Below, one piece after another: positions 37,215 to 46,319 of a stretch of 64,000 nucleotides of DNA. Source of the stretch: Rhodococcus sp. RD6.2 (lineage in GTDB: Bacteria; Actinomycetota; Actinomycetes; Mycobacteriales; Mycobacteriaceae); contig NZ_CVQP01000009.1 of assembly GCF_001040705.1 (NCBI RefSeq), forward strand, positions 230,139 to 294,138, given 5' to 3'. Every line of letters starts with the position of its first letter. Position 1 is the first letter of the stretch. The notes under the pieces were generated by a model that saw only the letters and a list, made by a program, of their open reading frames with translations, was not told the origin of the DNA and ran no database searches. Position numbers and translations under genes: made by a program.

Positions 37215-37643
37215 TCAGTCGTCGTCGCCCGTCACGAGGATGGTGACGTCGATGTTGCCGCGGGTGGCGTTCGAGTAGGGGCACACCAGGTGGGCCTTGT
37301 CCGCCAGCTCCTGGGCCTGCTCGCGCGTGAGGGCGGGCAGCGTCACCTCGAGGGTCACCTCGAGGCCGAAGCCGCCACCCTCGGTCGGGCCGATGCCGAC
37401 GCGGGCGCCGACCGCGGAGTCGGTCACGTCGGCGCCGGACTGCCGGGCGACCAGACGCAGTGCGGAGTGGTAGCAGGCGGCGTACCCGAGGGCGAACAGC
37501 TGTTCGGGATTGGTGCCGTCGCCGGTGCCGCCCATCTCGACCGGGATCGCGAACGTCAGGTCGAGGCGTCCGTCGCTGGTGCGACCCTGGCCGTTGCGGC
37601 CGTCGCCGGAGACGAGCGCTTCTGCGGTGTAGACGATGGTCAT
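37215..37643 (-). CDS. ohr: Organic hydroperoxide reductase Ohr
   Basis: A 142-residue OsmC-fold peroxidase that reduces organic hydroperoxides. The two redox Cys are in YAACYHSAL (about 57) and VCPYSNATRGN (about 121), with the Arg in the first loop region. The length is normal. Its ATG overlaps the ohrR stop by ATGA, so it is coupled to its own sensor-repressor. Confidence 0.95.
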   Translation of the reverse strand: MTIVYTAEALVSGDGRNGQGRTSDGRLDLTFAIPVEMGGTGDGTNPEQLFALGYAACYHSALRLVARQSGADVTDSAVGARVGIGPTEGGGFGLEVTLEVTLPALTREQAQELADKAHLVCPYSNATRGNIDVTILVTGDDD

Positions 37644-38125
37644 GGGTTTCTCCCTGTGTAGGTGGAGCTTGTGGTGGAGTCGTCGGTTGGGGTCGCGCCG
37701 GAGCGCAACTCGAGGGTCAGGCGCTTGAGGGTCGAGCGGAGTGCGAGAAGTTCCTCCGTCGGCAGACCGGAGCATCCGGCGAGGCGGCGGGGGACGGCCA
37801 GTGCGGGCTCGTGGAGGTCGTGTCCGGCGTCGGTGAGATGGATCAGGACCCGCCGCTCGTCGTCGGACTGCCTGCGACGCTCGAGGAGACCGAGGCCCTC
37901 CATTCGCTTCAGCAATGGCGACAGGGTGCCGGTGTCCAGGTCGAGTTCGTCGCCGATCTCACGGACGCCGCGGCCGTCTCGTTCCCACAGTACGAGCATG
38001 ACCAGGTACTGCGGGTAGGTCAGTCCCAGCTCGTCGAGCAGTGGGCGGTACACCGCCGTCGTTGCGCGGGACGCTGCATACAGCGCGAAGCACAGCTGCT
38101 TGTCGAGGGCGAGTTCGTCGGTCAC
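37640..38125 (-). CDS. ohrR: OhrR, MarR-family organic peroxide sensor
   Basis: A 161-residue MarR-type repressor. The peroxide-sensing Cys is in LDKQLCFALYAASR (Cys12), followed by LTYPQYLVMLVLWE and the winged helix EIGDELDLDTGTLSPLLKRME and RRRQSDDERRVLIHLTDAG. Oxidation of the N-terminal Cys releases DNA and induces ohrR-ohr. A palindrome overlapping its promoter is just upstream. Confidence 0.94.
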   Translation of the reverse strand: MTDELALDKQLCFALYAASRATTAVYRPLLDELGLTYPQYLVMLVLWERDGRGVREIGDELDLDTGTLSPLLKRMEGLGLLERRRQSDDERRVLIHLTDAGHDLHEPALAVPRRLAGCSGLPTEELLALRSTLKRLTLELRSGATPTDDSTTSSTYTGRNP

Positions 38126-38139
38126 CCAATGAACGGTAG

Positions 38140-38160
38140 TGCACAGTTATATTGTGTGCA
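38140..38160 (-). promoter_or_regulatory. Candidate OhrR operator over the promoter
   Basis: TGCACA and TGTGCA flank an AT core (core palindrome CACAGTTATATTGTG at 38142-38156), 15 bases upstream of ohrR. The AT core could also serve as the -10 region, so binding would block transcription. Confidence 0.6.
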
Positions 38161-38174
38161 ACCTACCTGTCGGT

Positions 38175-38510
38175 TCACGCTGGTCGCGACCTCGCACCCC
38201 ACGGCTCTGCCAGTTCAGCGAGCAGCTTTCGTTTCATCTCCCTGGCCTGGTGCACGTCGCTGTCCCTCGGGGCCAGTGCAGCGCGCAGCATCGACACGAA
38301 CTTCGCCCGACCCACCCCGAACGTGACCAGCAGATCTTCCGGGCTCGGCCCACCGAACGGCGCCCACCTGACGGCAAACGTGACCACTGCGCCGTCGGCG
38401 GGGCACAGTGCTCGGGACTGCTCCAGGAAGCTGCAGACACCGAGGGACCGTCGTAACCAGGCCGTATCGAGCTCGCGGGTGTTCGGGAGCGTGGATTCGA
38501 GGGGGTTCAT
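38175..38510 (-). CDS. Small protein, loosely DUF3263-like
   Basis: A 111-residue soluble protein. A central segment (TFAVRWAPFGGPSPEDLLVT, then FGVGRAKFVSML) loosely resembles the DUF3263 pattern of a short helix-turn-helix-like actinobacterial protein, but the match is weak. The ATG at 38510 has GGGAG upstream; the frame is open 20 codons further. It stops 50 bases upstream of the divergent-looking ohrR start region, on the same strand. No function can be assigned. Confidence 0.55.
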   Translation of the reverse strand: MNPLESTLPNTRELDTAWLRRSLGVCSFLEQSRALCPADGAVVTFAVRWAPFGGPSPEDLLVTFGVGRAKFVSMLRAALAPRDSDVHQAREMKRKLLAELAEPWGARSRPA

Positions 38511-38635
38511 CGGGCTCCCAGAGGGCGAGATGACGGATCGGGACGTCGCCAATTGTGGCGGAGCGAACACCGTTCCGGACCCGTGGTTACACGGGGTTCA
38601 CCACCTGGATCGAATCCCGTGACGCGACCGCGTAC

Positions 38636-39667
38636 TCATCTCGTCGTGCCGGTGAGCAGGCCGTAGTCCTCGCGTAGCCGGCGGGTGAACCGGTCGCCGT
38701 CCATCTCTGTCGGCTGCAGTCGTGGAAGGGCGTGGCGATCGTCCCCGGTGATCGCGGGCACGGGGACGCTGGAGCAGGCGATGTCGATGCCGACATCGCG
38801 AACGGCTGCACGTGCGGTGTCGTCGTGGCGGCCGTACGGATACGAGAAACGGGTCACGGGACGCCCGGCAAGTTCCTCGATCGTCCGGCGCCCCTCGAGG
38901 ATCTGGGCGTGCTGCCGAGTCGGGGGCAGGTCCGTGAGTGAGGGATGGTCGAGGGTGTGGCTGCCGATGGTGATCAGCGGGTGCGCCGCGAGCTCCGCGA
39001 ACTGTTCCGCATCGACCGCTCGCCGTGGTGTCGGCGGTGACGTCGGCCGCCCGGCCCAGGCGAGGAGGTGGTCGACCGCGTCGTCCTGTTCGGTCGGCTC
39101 CAGTACGACGATCGCATCCCAGAGCGCGCGGAAGAGTTTCTGCCGTGATGTGACGGCGGCGTCGAAATCGGCGCGCCAACCCGTGAGCGCCTCGTCGTCA
39201 CCGGGCCGCTCGTCGAGGGTGTACCCCGTCGGGGAGAAGCCGAACGGAAAGTCCAACGCTTCGGGCAGGGGGCCAGTGAGCAGGGCGCGTTGCAGTGCGT
39301 CCCACCAGAATTCGCGGGTGCGTCCCACCCCGTTGCCGATGACGAAGATCGTCGCCGGGATCTCGTGGCGTTCGAGGATCGGCAATGCCGTGGTGAGGTT
39401 GTCGAGGTAGCCGTCGTCGAACGTCACCGCGATCCGGGCGCCGGTGCGGGTGTAGGCGTCGTCGCCGGCGAAGTCGCCGAGATCGACGGCGGCCCGGGCG
39501 TGGGCGAGCACGGTCATCTGCTCGTCGAATGCGTGCGGGGACACGCAGATGGCCCAGGGGTCGGCGGTGTCCTCGGTGATGCAGTGGTACATCAGGATTC
39601 CGCCGCGACGCCGACATCGCCGGGCCCGCAGTCGTAGCGCCGCGACGAGGGCGTCACGCCGCGACAT
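38636..39667 (-). CDS. Polysaccharide deacetylase (NodB domain)
   Basis: A 343-residue carbohydrate esterase family 4-type protein without a signal peptide. Motif 1 is AVTFDDGYLDN (catalytic Asp and metal Asp, about 79-89), motif 2 SHTLDHPSL (metal His pair, about 236), motif 3 FSYPYGRHDD. The ILMYHCITED front is typical of polymer-export-associated deacetylases. It overlaps the upstream methyltransferase by 14 bases, so the two probably modify the same glycan or lipid product (inference). Confidence 0.85.
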   Translation of the reverse strand: MSRRDALVAALRLRARRCRRRGGILMYHCITEDTADPWAICVSPHAFDEQMTVLAHARAAVDLGDFAGDDAYTRTGARIAVTFDDGYLDNLTTALPILERHEIPATIFVIGNGVGRTREFWWDALQRALLTGPLPEALDFPFGFSPTGYTLDERPGDDEALTGWRADFDAAVTSRQKLFRALWDAIVVLEPTEQDDAVDHLLAWAGRPTSPPTPRRAVDAEQFAELAAHPLITIGSHTLDHPSLTDLPPTRQHAQILEGRRTIEELAGRPVTRFSYPYGRHDDTARAAVRDVGIDIACSSVPVPAITGDDRHALPRLQPTEMDGDRFTRRLREDYGLLTGTTR

Positions 39668-40418
39668 CGCCGCCCTTGCGCGCCACCACCGACACGATGA
39701 CGGGGTACTCGGGGTCGAAGACGTTCAACTCGTGCCGCTCGAGTTCACGATCGGCCATGCCGTGCAGGAACGCCGTCGCCGACAGCACATTGCCGTACGC
39801 CCGCACCGCCACTCCCTCCGCCGGAAACGCGTCCCCGAAAAGGCGGTTCACGGACAGTTCCGTGAACGACCAGTACCAGGTCGAGTTCCACACGGGATCG
39901 GCGATCTGACTGATGCCGGGAACGGTGCACAGCACGACGCCACCCGGCTTGAGGATGCGGTGCAGGGTGTCCACCGCCGCCTTCGTGTCGAAGATCATCT
40001 GCAGTGTCTGCGTGAGGATGATGCAGTCGTAGGTGCCGGTCGGCACGTTCGGTGCGTCGGTGAGGTCGGCGACGTAGGTCGCGCCCGGGACGTCGGCGAC
40101 GTGCAGCATGTCCGAGCGGGTGACGCCTTCTCCGAAGGATTCGGTGTAGGTCCGCTCGCCGATCTCCAGCACCGTCCCGGTGACGAGGTAACGATGGGCG
40201 TCGAGGAAGTTCTCGATGTAGAAGCGGTCGACGGGGCGTCCCCGGTCGAAGCCGTACTCGCGGCAGATCGGTTCGATCCGGCGCAGGTCACCGAAGCGCA
40301 CCTTGCCGACGCGCGGTTTCTGTCGGCGGTCGTTGAGCACACGCAACACGCGGCGATAGTTGTCTTCGCCCAGCACCGCGCGGGCCAGTGCGGTCCGCTT
40401 TTCCTGCAGAAGCGTCAT
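39654..40418 (-). CDS. Class I SAM methyltransferase, deacetylase partner
   Basis: A protein of about 254 residues with a class I methyltransferase core: GTVLEIGERTYTESFG (the SAM loop, GxxLEIG form), a distal Asp in ATYVADLTDAP, then YDCIILTQTLQMIFDTKAAVDTLHRILKPGGVVLCTVPGIS. Family members sit next to glycosyltransferases and deacetylases in cell-surface glycan loci. ATG at 40418 is preferred to GTG at 40445. The gene overlaps the deacetylase. Confidence 0.8.
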   Translation of the reverse strand: MTLLQEKRTALARAVLGEDNYRRVLRVLNDRRQKPRVGKVRFGDLRRIEPICREYGFDRGRPVDRFYIENFLDAHRYLVTGTVLEIGERTYTESFGEGVTRSDMLHVADVPGATYVADLTDAPNVPTGTYDCIILTQTLQMIFDTKAAVDTLHRILKPGGVVLCTVPGISQIADPVWNSTWYWSFTELSVNRLFGDAFPAEGVAVRAYGNVLSATAFLHGMADRELERHELNVFDPEYPVIVSVVARKGGDVAA

Positions 40419-40727
40419 CCTCGGTCCATCCTCGTCACGCGGCACGGGGTGGTCGCCGCTCGGCTGCGGGGACCACTCGCAGGGGCTGAAACTGGAAACC
40501 CCTGTGAGTTAGGTGAACCTTACCTTTGTTGAGTGAGTCTGGTTACGACGGGCTCCTCGGCCGCCTCTCCGGTGCAGGTGACGCCCCAGGTCGGCGGTAC
40601 TGGGACCACGTCGGCCGGGGTAGGATCGGTCCGGGTTAAACAAGCAGCCCATTCTGTCGCCGTGTCCGCGGGGTCGAGTCGTGCTGCTGCGGCGGGATCC
40701 GGGGCCTCCAGGAGGTAAACCCCATCG
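40419..40727. other. Intergenic region, no gene seen
   Basis: Short frames exist on both strands but none has a start, ribosome site and composition that support coding. An AT-rich patch (GTGAGTTAGGTGAACCTTACC at about 40503-40523) looks like an iron-box-like repeat (TTAGGTGAACCTTACC), a possible IdeR/DtxR-type element upstream of the methyltransferase gene. Confidence 0.4.
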
Positions 40728-40811
40728 ATGAGCGTGTTGTCCCTGTGCCGCCCCTCGGCAGGCCCGTCAACGCAGCGCCACCAGCCCAACCTGGAAAGCC
40801 GGCTCCGGTGA
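40728..40811 (+). CDS. Possible 27-residue upstream ORF coupled to the GAF-ANTAR gene
   Basis: ATG at 40728 lies 11 bases after GGAGGT, the only strong ribosome site in the area. It encodes 27 residues (MSVLSLCRPSAG then a Gln/Arg-rich end) and stops at TGA 40809-40811, overlapping GTG 40808-40810 in the frame of the GAF-ANTAR protein. Either this is a coupling peptide or the true GAF start is elsewhere. Confidence 0.4.
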   Translation: MSVLSLCRPSAGPSTQRHQPNLESRLR

Positions 40812-41548
40812 CGGTGGACGAAGGCGACTCGGACCGCCTGTCCGATGGGGCGAGCGTCGACCCGGGCTCGGTGTTCGCCGAGCTGGCGCAGATTCTCTAC
40901 AAGGGAGCGGATGCCGAGCAGGTCTACACCGCCATCTGTACCGCGGCCACCCTCCTGGTGCCGGGTTGCGACCGCGCCAGCGTGATGCTCCGCAAGGGGG
41001 GCGACTACGTCACCGTCGCCGCGACAGATCCGGTTGCCGCACACATCGATCAGCTCGAGCGGTCCCTGGGAGAGGGACCCTGTGTGGACACCATCGAGGA
41101 GGCCGTCCCCCAGATCGAGGCGGATCTTCGGGACGGGTCCTCGTGGCCCGAACTGGCCCGCGTGCTCGTCGAGACCACCCCGGTCCGGGGTGCGATGGGC
41201 TTCCGGTTGTTGATCGACGAACACAAGGTCGGGGCATTGAATCTCTTCTCCGACCGGCCCGGCGCCTTCACCGCCAGGTCCGCGGACCATGCCAGCGTCC
41301 TGAGCGCCTTCGCATCGGTGACCGTCACCGCCGTCGATCGCGGCGATGATGTCGCGTCACTCCGCTCCGGGTTGGCGAGCAACAGGGAGATCGGCAAGGC
41401 GATCGGGCTGTTGATGGCCACGGAGAACATCTCGTCGGACGAGGCATTCGATTTGCTTCGCCGCACGTCCCAGCAGATGAACCGCAAAGTGGCAGATCTC
41501 GCTCGCGACCTCGTCGAAAGCCACCACACCCGGTCGTCGGGTCGATGA
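40745..41548 (+). CDS. GAF-ANTAR RNA-binding regulator
   Basis: A 267-residue protein (from GTG at 40745; GTG at 40808 would give 246). A GAF sensor domain covers about 50-190 (VYTAICTAATLLVPGCDRASVML, then SLGEGPCVDTIEEA). A C-terminal ANTAR domain covers about 205-258 (NREIGKAIGLLMATENISSDEAFDLLRRTSQ). ANTAR proteins bind paired hexaloop hairpins in nascent RNA to prevent termination. It leads the plus-strand signalling block next to the SigF module, so stress-linked control of transcripts is plausible. Confidence 0.88.
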   Translation: MPPLGRPVNAAPPAQPGKPAPVTVDEGDSDRLSDGASVDPGSVFAELAQILYKGADAEQVYTAICTAATLLVPGCDRASVMLRKGGDYVTVAATDPVAAHIDQLERSLGEGPCVDTIEEAVPQIEADLRDGSSWPELARVLVETTPVRGAMGFRLLIDEHKVGALNLFSDRPGAFTARSADHASVLSAFASVTVTAVDRGDDVASLRSGLASNREIGKAIGLLMATENISSDEAFDLLRRTSQQMNRKVADLARDLVESHHTRSSGR

Positions 41549-41813
41549 CGTGGCCCGTCGAGTATCGCGACAGCGCCCCGCCCGACATCCTTTTCGCTCC
41601 TGCCGGCCACGACGGGCCGATCATGAACGCTTCTCGGGACGGTGCCTGAGACGGTTCCGTGAATTCTGCGCGAGCAGAAGCCCGCAATCGACACGAGCCG
41701 GTGAGCGGACCGATCGCCCTGACGAGTACGACTAGAGGTATGTCCATGACGTGCGCAGTGCACTCCACACCCGATACCCTCGGGAACTCCGTGTGAGGGG
41801 TGCAGGAGATGAA

Positions 41814-43022
41814 GTGATCGGAACCGACGGCGTCCGGTTCGGCGGGTCGAGGACCGCCATGGTGTCCCTGCTGCTGATCGAGGACGATTTCGGCGACGCC
41901 GTACTGGTTGAGGAGATGGCGACGGAGGCCGCGGTCGAGTTCGACATCGTCTGGGCGCGTTCGCTCGACGAGGCACGTCTCCATCTCGGCACCGCCAGGC
42001 CCGACTGCGTCGTGCTGGACCTGAACCTTCCCGATGCGAGAGGGCTCGATGCGCTCGACGCGGTGCAGCGCTACGCGTCTGGTGTTCCGGTGATCGTGAT
42101 GACGGGGCTGGCAGAGGAGGGCGCGGGACTGATCGCCGTCGCGGAAGGCGCTCAGGACTACCTCGTCAAGGGGCACGTCGACGCGCAATTGCTCACCCGC
42201 GCAGTGCGGTACGCGATCGAACGCAAGCGGGCCGAGTTGGCGTCGGCGGCATTGCGGGCCAGCGAGCAGCGCTCCCGCGAGAATGCGCGCCTCGAACGCG
42301 GCCTGCTTCCGGTCCCGTTGCTCCGAAGCGGCCGCATGGAGGTCGTGACCAGGTACCGGGCGGGCCGCGTCGGTGGCCTTCTCGGCGGTGACTTCTTCGA
42401 CGTGGTCGAAGGCGACGACGGCGCCGTGCACGTGCTCATCGGTGACGTCTGCGGTCACGGCGCCGACGAGGCGGCACTGGGTGTGGGGTTGCGAATTGCT
42501 TGGCGGACTCTGGTACTCGGGGGGATCGACGCCGAGACGGCGATGAGCACATTGGAGGAACTCCTCGTCGCCGAACGTGCCCGCTCGCACATCTTCGCCA
42601 CCGTGACCAGCATGGTTCTGGCCGCCGACCGTCGCACGGTCGAGATCGTGCGCGCCGGCCATCCGGGCATCCTGCTGCGAACGCCGGGCGGCGTGCAGTG
42701 GCTCGAGGTGCCCGGGGGGCCGGCGCTCGGAGTGGGACGCAGGCGGGGACAGTGGGAGAAGTCGATCCTGGAGATCGATGATCGAACCGGGCTCGTGCTG
42801 TTCACCGACGGATTGTTCGAGGCGCGAGTAGGTCCCGAGGAACGCCTCGGCGAGGACGGTCTGCTCGCGTATGCCCGTTCGTGTGACGATCAATGGGACG
42901 GAGCGGAATTCGTCGACTCGATGATCGGACACGTGGAGGGTCTCGCGGCGCCGTACGGAGGGCTGAGCGACGACGTCGCGGTACTGCACGTGCGCTGGAC
43001 CGAGACGGAGGAGGCTTCGTGA
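41814..43022 (+). CDS. Response regulator with PP2C (SpoIIE/RsbU) phosphatase output
   Basis: A 402-residue protein: receiver domain (about 15-135; LLIEDDFGDAV, phospho-Asp in CVVLDLNLPDARG, Thr in VIVMTG), a linker helix (about 140-175), and a PP2C-type phosphatase (about 190-400; GGDFFDVVEGDDG, IGDVCGHGADEAAL, LVLFTDGLFEAR, GGLSDDVAVL). Such RsbU/RsbP-like proteins dephosphorylate STAS antagonists to free a stress sigma factor. GTG at 41814 has GGAG upstream. It overlaps the histidine kinase gene by GTGA. Confidence 0.92.
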   Translation: MIGTDGVRFGGSRTAMVSLLLIEDDFGDAVLVEEMATEAAVEFDIVWARSLDEARLHLGTARPDCVVLDLNLPDARGLDALDAVQRYASGVPVIVMTGLAEEGAGLIAVAEGAQDYLVKGHVDAQLLTRAVRYAIERKRAELASAALRASEQRSRENARLERGLLPVPLLRSGRMEVVTRYRAGRVGGLLGGDFFDVVEGDDGAVHVLIGDVCGHGADEAALGVGLRIAWRTLVLGGIDAETAMSTLEELLVAERARSHIFATVTSMVLAADRRTVEIVRAGHPGILLRTPGGVQWLEVPGGPALGVGRRRGQWEKSILEIDDRTGLVLFTDGLFEARVGPEERLGEDGLLAYARSCDDQWDGAEFVDSMIGHVEGLAAPYGGLSDDVAVLHVRWTETEEAS

Positions 43023-44635
43023 CGACGACGGCACGCAACTCACTTGGCACCAAACTGACGGTGCAGGGCTGGTTCAACCTGATCCTGGTGATCATGACAC
43101 TGCTCGTGTGCACCGGTGCGGTGGTCGGTGCCACTGTGCTCACCCGCAGTTCCCACATCACCGACGACCTGGTCGGACGCCTGATGCCCGCGCGTTCCGA
43201 GGCCTACCAACTGCAGGCCGGATTGGTGAACCAGGAGACCGGCGTGCGTGGGTACGCGCTGACGGGCGACGAGTCGTTCCTGGCGCCGTATCAGGAAGGA
43301 CTGCAGACGCAGCAGCGGTCGGCGGACCAGATCCGCGAACTACTCGACGGCAGGCCCGATCTGGTTGATGATCTCGACGCGCTGGAGGCCTCGGCGCAGG
43401 ATTGGCAGTCGAGTTTCGCCGAGCCGCTCCTCGCCGACCCGGCCGGTGACGCCATCGTGGCCGATCAGGCGCTCTACGACCGTGGAAAGGAACTCTTCGA
43501 CCAGGTACGCGCGGGGTTCGACCAGCAGAATCGGCACCTGACCGACGTGGTGGGCGAGGCTCAGGAGCAACTCGGCGACATGCGGACCATCCGCAACGCC
43601 GTCTTCACCGCACTCGCGGTGGTGCTCGTGCTGGCGGCCGGAGTCTTCGCGGTGCTGGTCCGCGTCGCTGTCACTCGGCCTCTCGCACGGTTGGCGGACA
43701 CCTCGCGCCTCGTCGCGCAGGGCGATTTCGATCGGCGGGTCGATGCCGGACGTGGTCCCGCCGACATCCGTTCGCTCGCAACCGATATCGAGGGGATGCG
43801 TCAACGGATCGTTGCGGAGCTCGGCGTGGTCCGGGAACGACAGTCGCAGCTCGAAGAACAGGCTCGACAGCTTGACGCCCAGGCGGAGGAGCTACGGCGG
43901 TCCAATGCCGACCTCGAACAGTTCGCCTACGTCGCCTCCCACGATTTGCAGGAGCCGTTGCGCAAGGTGGCCTCGTTCTGTCAATTGCTCGAGAAGCGCT
44001 ACGGCGACGCGCTCGACGACCGGGGCCGTCAGTACATCGACTTCGCCGTCGACGGTGCGCGCCGAATGCAGACGCTGATCAACGATCTGCTGACGTTCTC
44101 CCGAGTGGGTAGGGTGACCGACAGTTTCGAACGGATCGAACTGGACCGGACTCTCGACAAGGCGGCGGGCAACCTCGCGGTCGTGATCGAGGACACCGGA
44201 GCTCGCATCGAACGGCCCGATCGGTTGCCGGAGATCGACGGGGATCCCACCTTGCTGGTGATGCTCTGGCAGAACCTGCTCGGCAACGCGGTCAAGTTCG
44301 CGGAACCCGGCATCGAGCCGCTGGTGGTCGTCACCGCGCAGCGATCCGACGACATGTGGCAGATATGTGTGCAGGACAACGGGATCGGGGTGTCCGAAGA
44401 GTTTTCCGAGAAGATCTTCGTCATCTTCCAGCGACTGCACGCCCGCGAGGCGTATGCCGGCACCGGAATCGGGCTGGCGTTGTGCAAGAAGATCGTCGAG
44501 TATCACGGCGGCACCATTGCGCTCGATTCGAGCTACGACGGCGGCGCCCGGTTCTGCTTCACGCTGCCCGCCGTCACCGATCCGGATGCCCGGTCAACCG
44601 ACACCGTCGACAACATTGGAGAAACACACACATGA
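43019..44635 (+). CDS. CHASE3 sensor histidine kinase
   Basis: A 538-residue membrane kinase: span 1 (about 18-42), an extracytoplasmic CHASE3 domain (about 45-190; [20 protein letters not shown]), span 2 (about 198-218), HAMP (about 220-270), coiled coil, HisKA with phospho-His in [19 protein letters not shown] (about 310), and HATPase (about 410-530; [40 protein letters not shown]). It starts at GTG 43019 overlapping the PP2C gene and ends overlapping the receiver gene. The order suggests it phosphorylates both neighbours' receivers. Confidence 0.93.
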   Translation: MTTTARNSLGTKLTVQGWFNLILVIMTLLVCTGAVVGATVLTRSSHITDDLVGRLMPARSEAYQLQAGLVNQETGVRGYALTGDESFLAPYQEGLQTQQRSADQIRELLDGRPDLVDDLDALEASAQDWQSSFAEPLLADPAGDAIVADQALYDRGKELFDQVRAGFDQQNRHLTDVVGEAQEQLGDMRTIRNAVFTALAVVLVLAAGVFAVLVRVAVTRPLARLADTSRLVAQGDFDRRVDAGRGPADIRSLATDIEGMRQRIVAELGVVRERQSQLEEQARQLDAQAEELRRSNADLEQFAYVASHDLQEPLRKVASFCQLLEKRYGDALDDRGRQYIDFAVDGARRMQTLINDLLTFSRVGRVTDSFERIELDRTLDKAAGNLAVVIEDTGARIERPDRLPEIDGDPTLLVMLWQNLLGNAVKFAEPGIEPLVVVTAQRSDDMWQICVQDNGIGVSEEFSEKIFVIFQRLHAREAYAGTGIGLALCKKIVEYHGGTIALDSSYDGGARFCFTLPAVTDPDARSTDTVDNIGETHT

Positions 44636-45075
44636 GCCCCGTAGGCCAGGCAATCGACGTCCTGCTCGTCGAGGACGATCCGGGTGACGTACTGATGACT
44701 CAGGAAGCATTCGAGTTCAACAAGGTCGGCAACACCCTGCACGTGGTTCGCGACGGGGAGCAGGCCCTCGACTTCCTGTATCGGAAGGGCGACTACGCGG
44801 ATGCCGTCCGGCCCGACCTGATCTTGCTCGATCTCAACCTGCCGAAGTACGACGGCAGGCAGGTGCTCGAGAAGATCAAATCCGATCCGGAACTGGTGGA
44901 CATCCCCGTGGTCATCCTCACCACCTCCGGTGCGGAGGAGGACATCGTGCGCAGTTACAAGCTCCACGCCAACGCGTACGTCACCAAGCCGGTCGACCTG
45001 GACCAGTTCATCGCGGCGATCCGCCAGATAGACAACTTCTTCGTCCAGGTGGTTCGCCTACCCAGTCGGCCCTGA
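44632..45075 (+). CDS. Single-domain response regulator (Rcp1-like)
   Basis: A 147-residue receiver: acidic pocket LLVEDDPGD, phospho-Asp in [21 protein letters not shown] (about 66), switch Thr in VVILTTSG, and Lys in YVTKPVD. The [15 protein letters not shown] insertion places it with Rcp1/CheY-like partners of phytochrome-type kinases. No output domain is present, so it acts as a phosphate shuttle or sink. ATGA overlap with the kinase; converges on sigF. Confidence 0.93.
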   Translation: MSPVGQAIDVLLVEDDPGDVLMTQEAFEFNKVGNTLHVVRDGEQALDFLYRKGDYADAVRPDLILLDLNLPKYDGRQVLEKIKSDPELVDIPVVILTTSGAEEDIVRSYKLHANAYVTKPVDLDQFIAAIRQIDNFFVQVVRLPSRP

Positions 45076-45087
45076 CCGGCGCGGAGA

Positions 45088-45888
45088 TCAGTCGTCGCCG
45101 AGTCTGGCGCGGATCTCGGCGAGAGTCCTGGTCAGCAGCCGGGAAACGTGGACCTGTGAGACGCCGATCTCGCGGGCGATCTCGGCCTGGCTCTTCTCCT
45201 TGAAGAACCGCAGGATCAGAATCTGTCGCTCCCGGGGTGCCACCTCGTCGAGCAGTGGCCGAAGCATGAGGTAGTGCTCCGAACGTTCGAGCTCGTCGTC
45301 CTCCGCGGCGAGGGTGTCGGCGAGGGTGGCGGCGTTGTCGTCCTCCGACGCGAGCGGGCTGTCCAGGGACGCAGGCTGATACGCGCTGCGCGCCGCGAGC
45401 GCCTCGATCACCTCGCCGGTCTCTGCGCCGATCTCGGAGGCGATCTCGGCCGCCGTGGGAGACCGTCCGAGGCGCTGCGCCAATCCGTCGGTGACCTTGC
45501 CGATGCTGACGGTGAGGTCCTTGATTCGACGGGGCACATGGGTGCTCCAGCTGTGGTCGCGAAAGTACCGGCGGACCTCGCCCATGATGGTCGGGACGGC
45601 GAACGAGGTGAAGTTGCTTCCCCGGGCGGGTTCGAATCGGTCGATCGCGTGAAGCAGGCCGACGTAGGCAACCTGGTTGAGATCCTCCACGTCCTCGCCT
45701 CGCCCCGCGAATCGTCGGGCGATGTTGCGCGCCAACGGCATCGACAGGGCTGCTATCTCGTCGCGTGCCGAGGATGCCTCGGGGCTGCCCTCAGGGTGCT
45801 GTCGAAGGGTCGTGAACAACTCGTCGATCTGCTGGCTTTCGGCCGAGCGGGTGGGTTCGGACGGGTGGTCCGATTCGGCCACCGTCAT
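45088..45888 (-). CDS. sigF: Stress-response sigma factor SigF
   Basis: A 266-residue group 3 sigma factor of the SigF/SigB type. Region 2 has GEDVEDLNQVAYVGLLHAIDRF and GSNFTSFAVPTIMGEVRRYFRD. Region 3 begins GRSPTAAEIASEIG. Region 4 has LLDEVAPRERQILILRFF and the HTH QAEIAREIGVSQVHVSRLL. Start ATG 45888 overlaps the anti-sigma stop (ATGA). It recognises GTTT-N16-GGGTA promoters, and such a site is found upstream of this operon. Confidence 0.95.
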   Translation of the reverse strand: MTVAESDHPSEPTRSAESQQIDELFTTLRQHPEGSPEASSARDEIAALSMPLARNIARRFAGRGEDVEDLNQVAYVGLLHAIDRFEPARGSNFTSFAVPTIMGEVRRYFRDHSWSTHVPRRIKDLTVSIGKVTDGLAQRLGRSPTAAEIASEIGAETGEVIEALAARSAYQPASLDSPLASEDDNAATLADTLAAEDDELERSEHYLMLRPLLDEVAPRERQILILRFFKEKSQAEIAREIGVSQVHVSRLLTRTLAEIRARLGDD

Positions 45889-46319
45889 ACGGGTTTCCCG
45901 ATGCTGAGCAGGACGATCGATCGGTCGGGCTGCGTTGCTCCGGCGGACTCGTCCCGGATCGTGAGCATGTCGGTCAGCGACTCGAGGATTCGCCGTTCGA
46001 GGCTGCCGGGAGCCGGTCGCCACTGTGTGATCGTGTCTGCCGTCAAAGTGATTCGGAAGTCGTCTCCGACGGCCTGGTATCGACAGGTGATCTCGGTGGC
46101 CGGGGCAGCTGCATCGATGAGCAGTGTGCACACCTGGTCAACGGCGAGCTTGACGTCGGCGGTCTGATCGAGCGTGCAGCCGGACTGCATCGCGACCATC
46201 TCCGTGAGCAGCCGGATCACCGGAAGCTGCGCGTGCTGCGCCGGGACGGACAGCGTGACAGGAAGCGGTTCGCTGCCGACAGCCTTCGATGCGTCCGACT
46301 GCGGTGTGGCTTGAGTCAT
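45885..46319 (-). CDS. Anti-sigma factor, RsbW/UsfX-like
   Basis: A 144-residue GHKL-fold protein directly upstream of sigF with ATGA overlaps on both sides. The N-box-like segment reads DVKLAVDQVCTLLIDAA, where typical RsbW has E-x-x-x-N, so it is a divergent kinase like mycobacterial UsfX/RsbW. By position it is the likely direct binder of SigF. It lacks an obvious canonical nucleotide-binding Asn in the N-box. Confidence 0.85.
   Translation of the reverse strand: MTQATPQSDASKAVGSEPLPVTLSVPAQHAQLPVIRLLTEMVAMQSGCTLDQTADVKLAVDQVCTLLIDAAAPATEITCRYQAVGDDFRITLTADTITQWRPAPGSLERRILESLTDMLTIRDESAGATQPDRSIVLLSIGKPV

Noticed and set aside
40533-40718. 60-codon plus-strand frame before the GAF-ANTAR gene
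   Set aside because: Low-complexity Ala/Ser/Gly sequence, no ribosome site, and it overlaps regulatory DNA.
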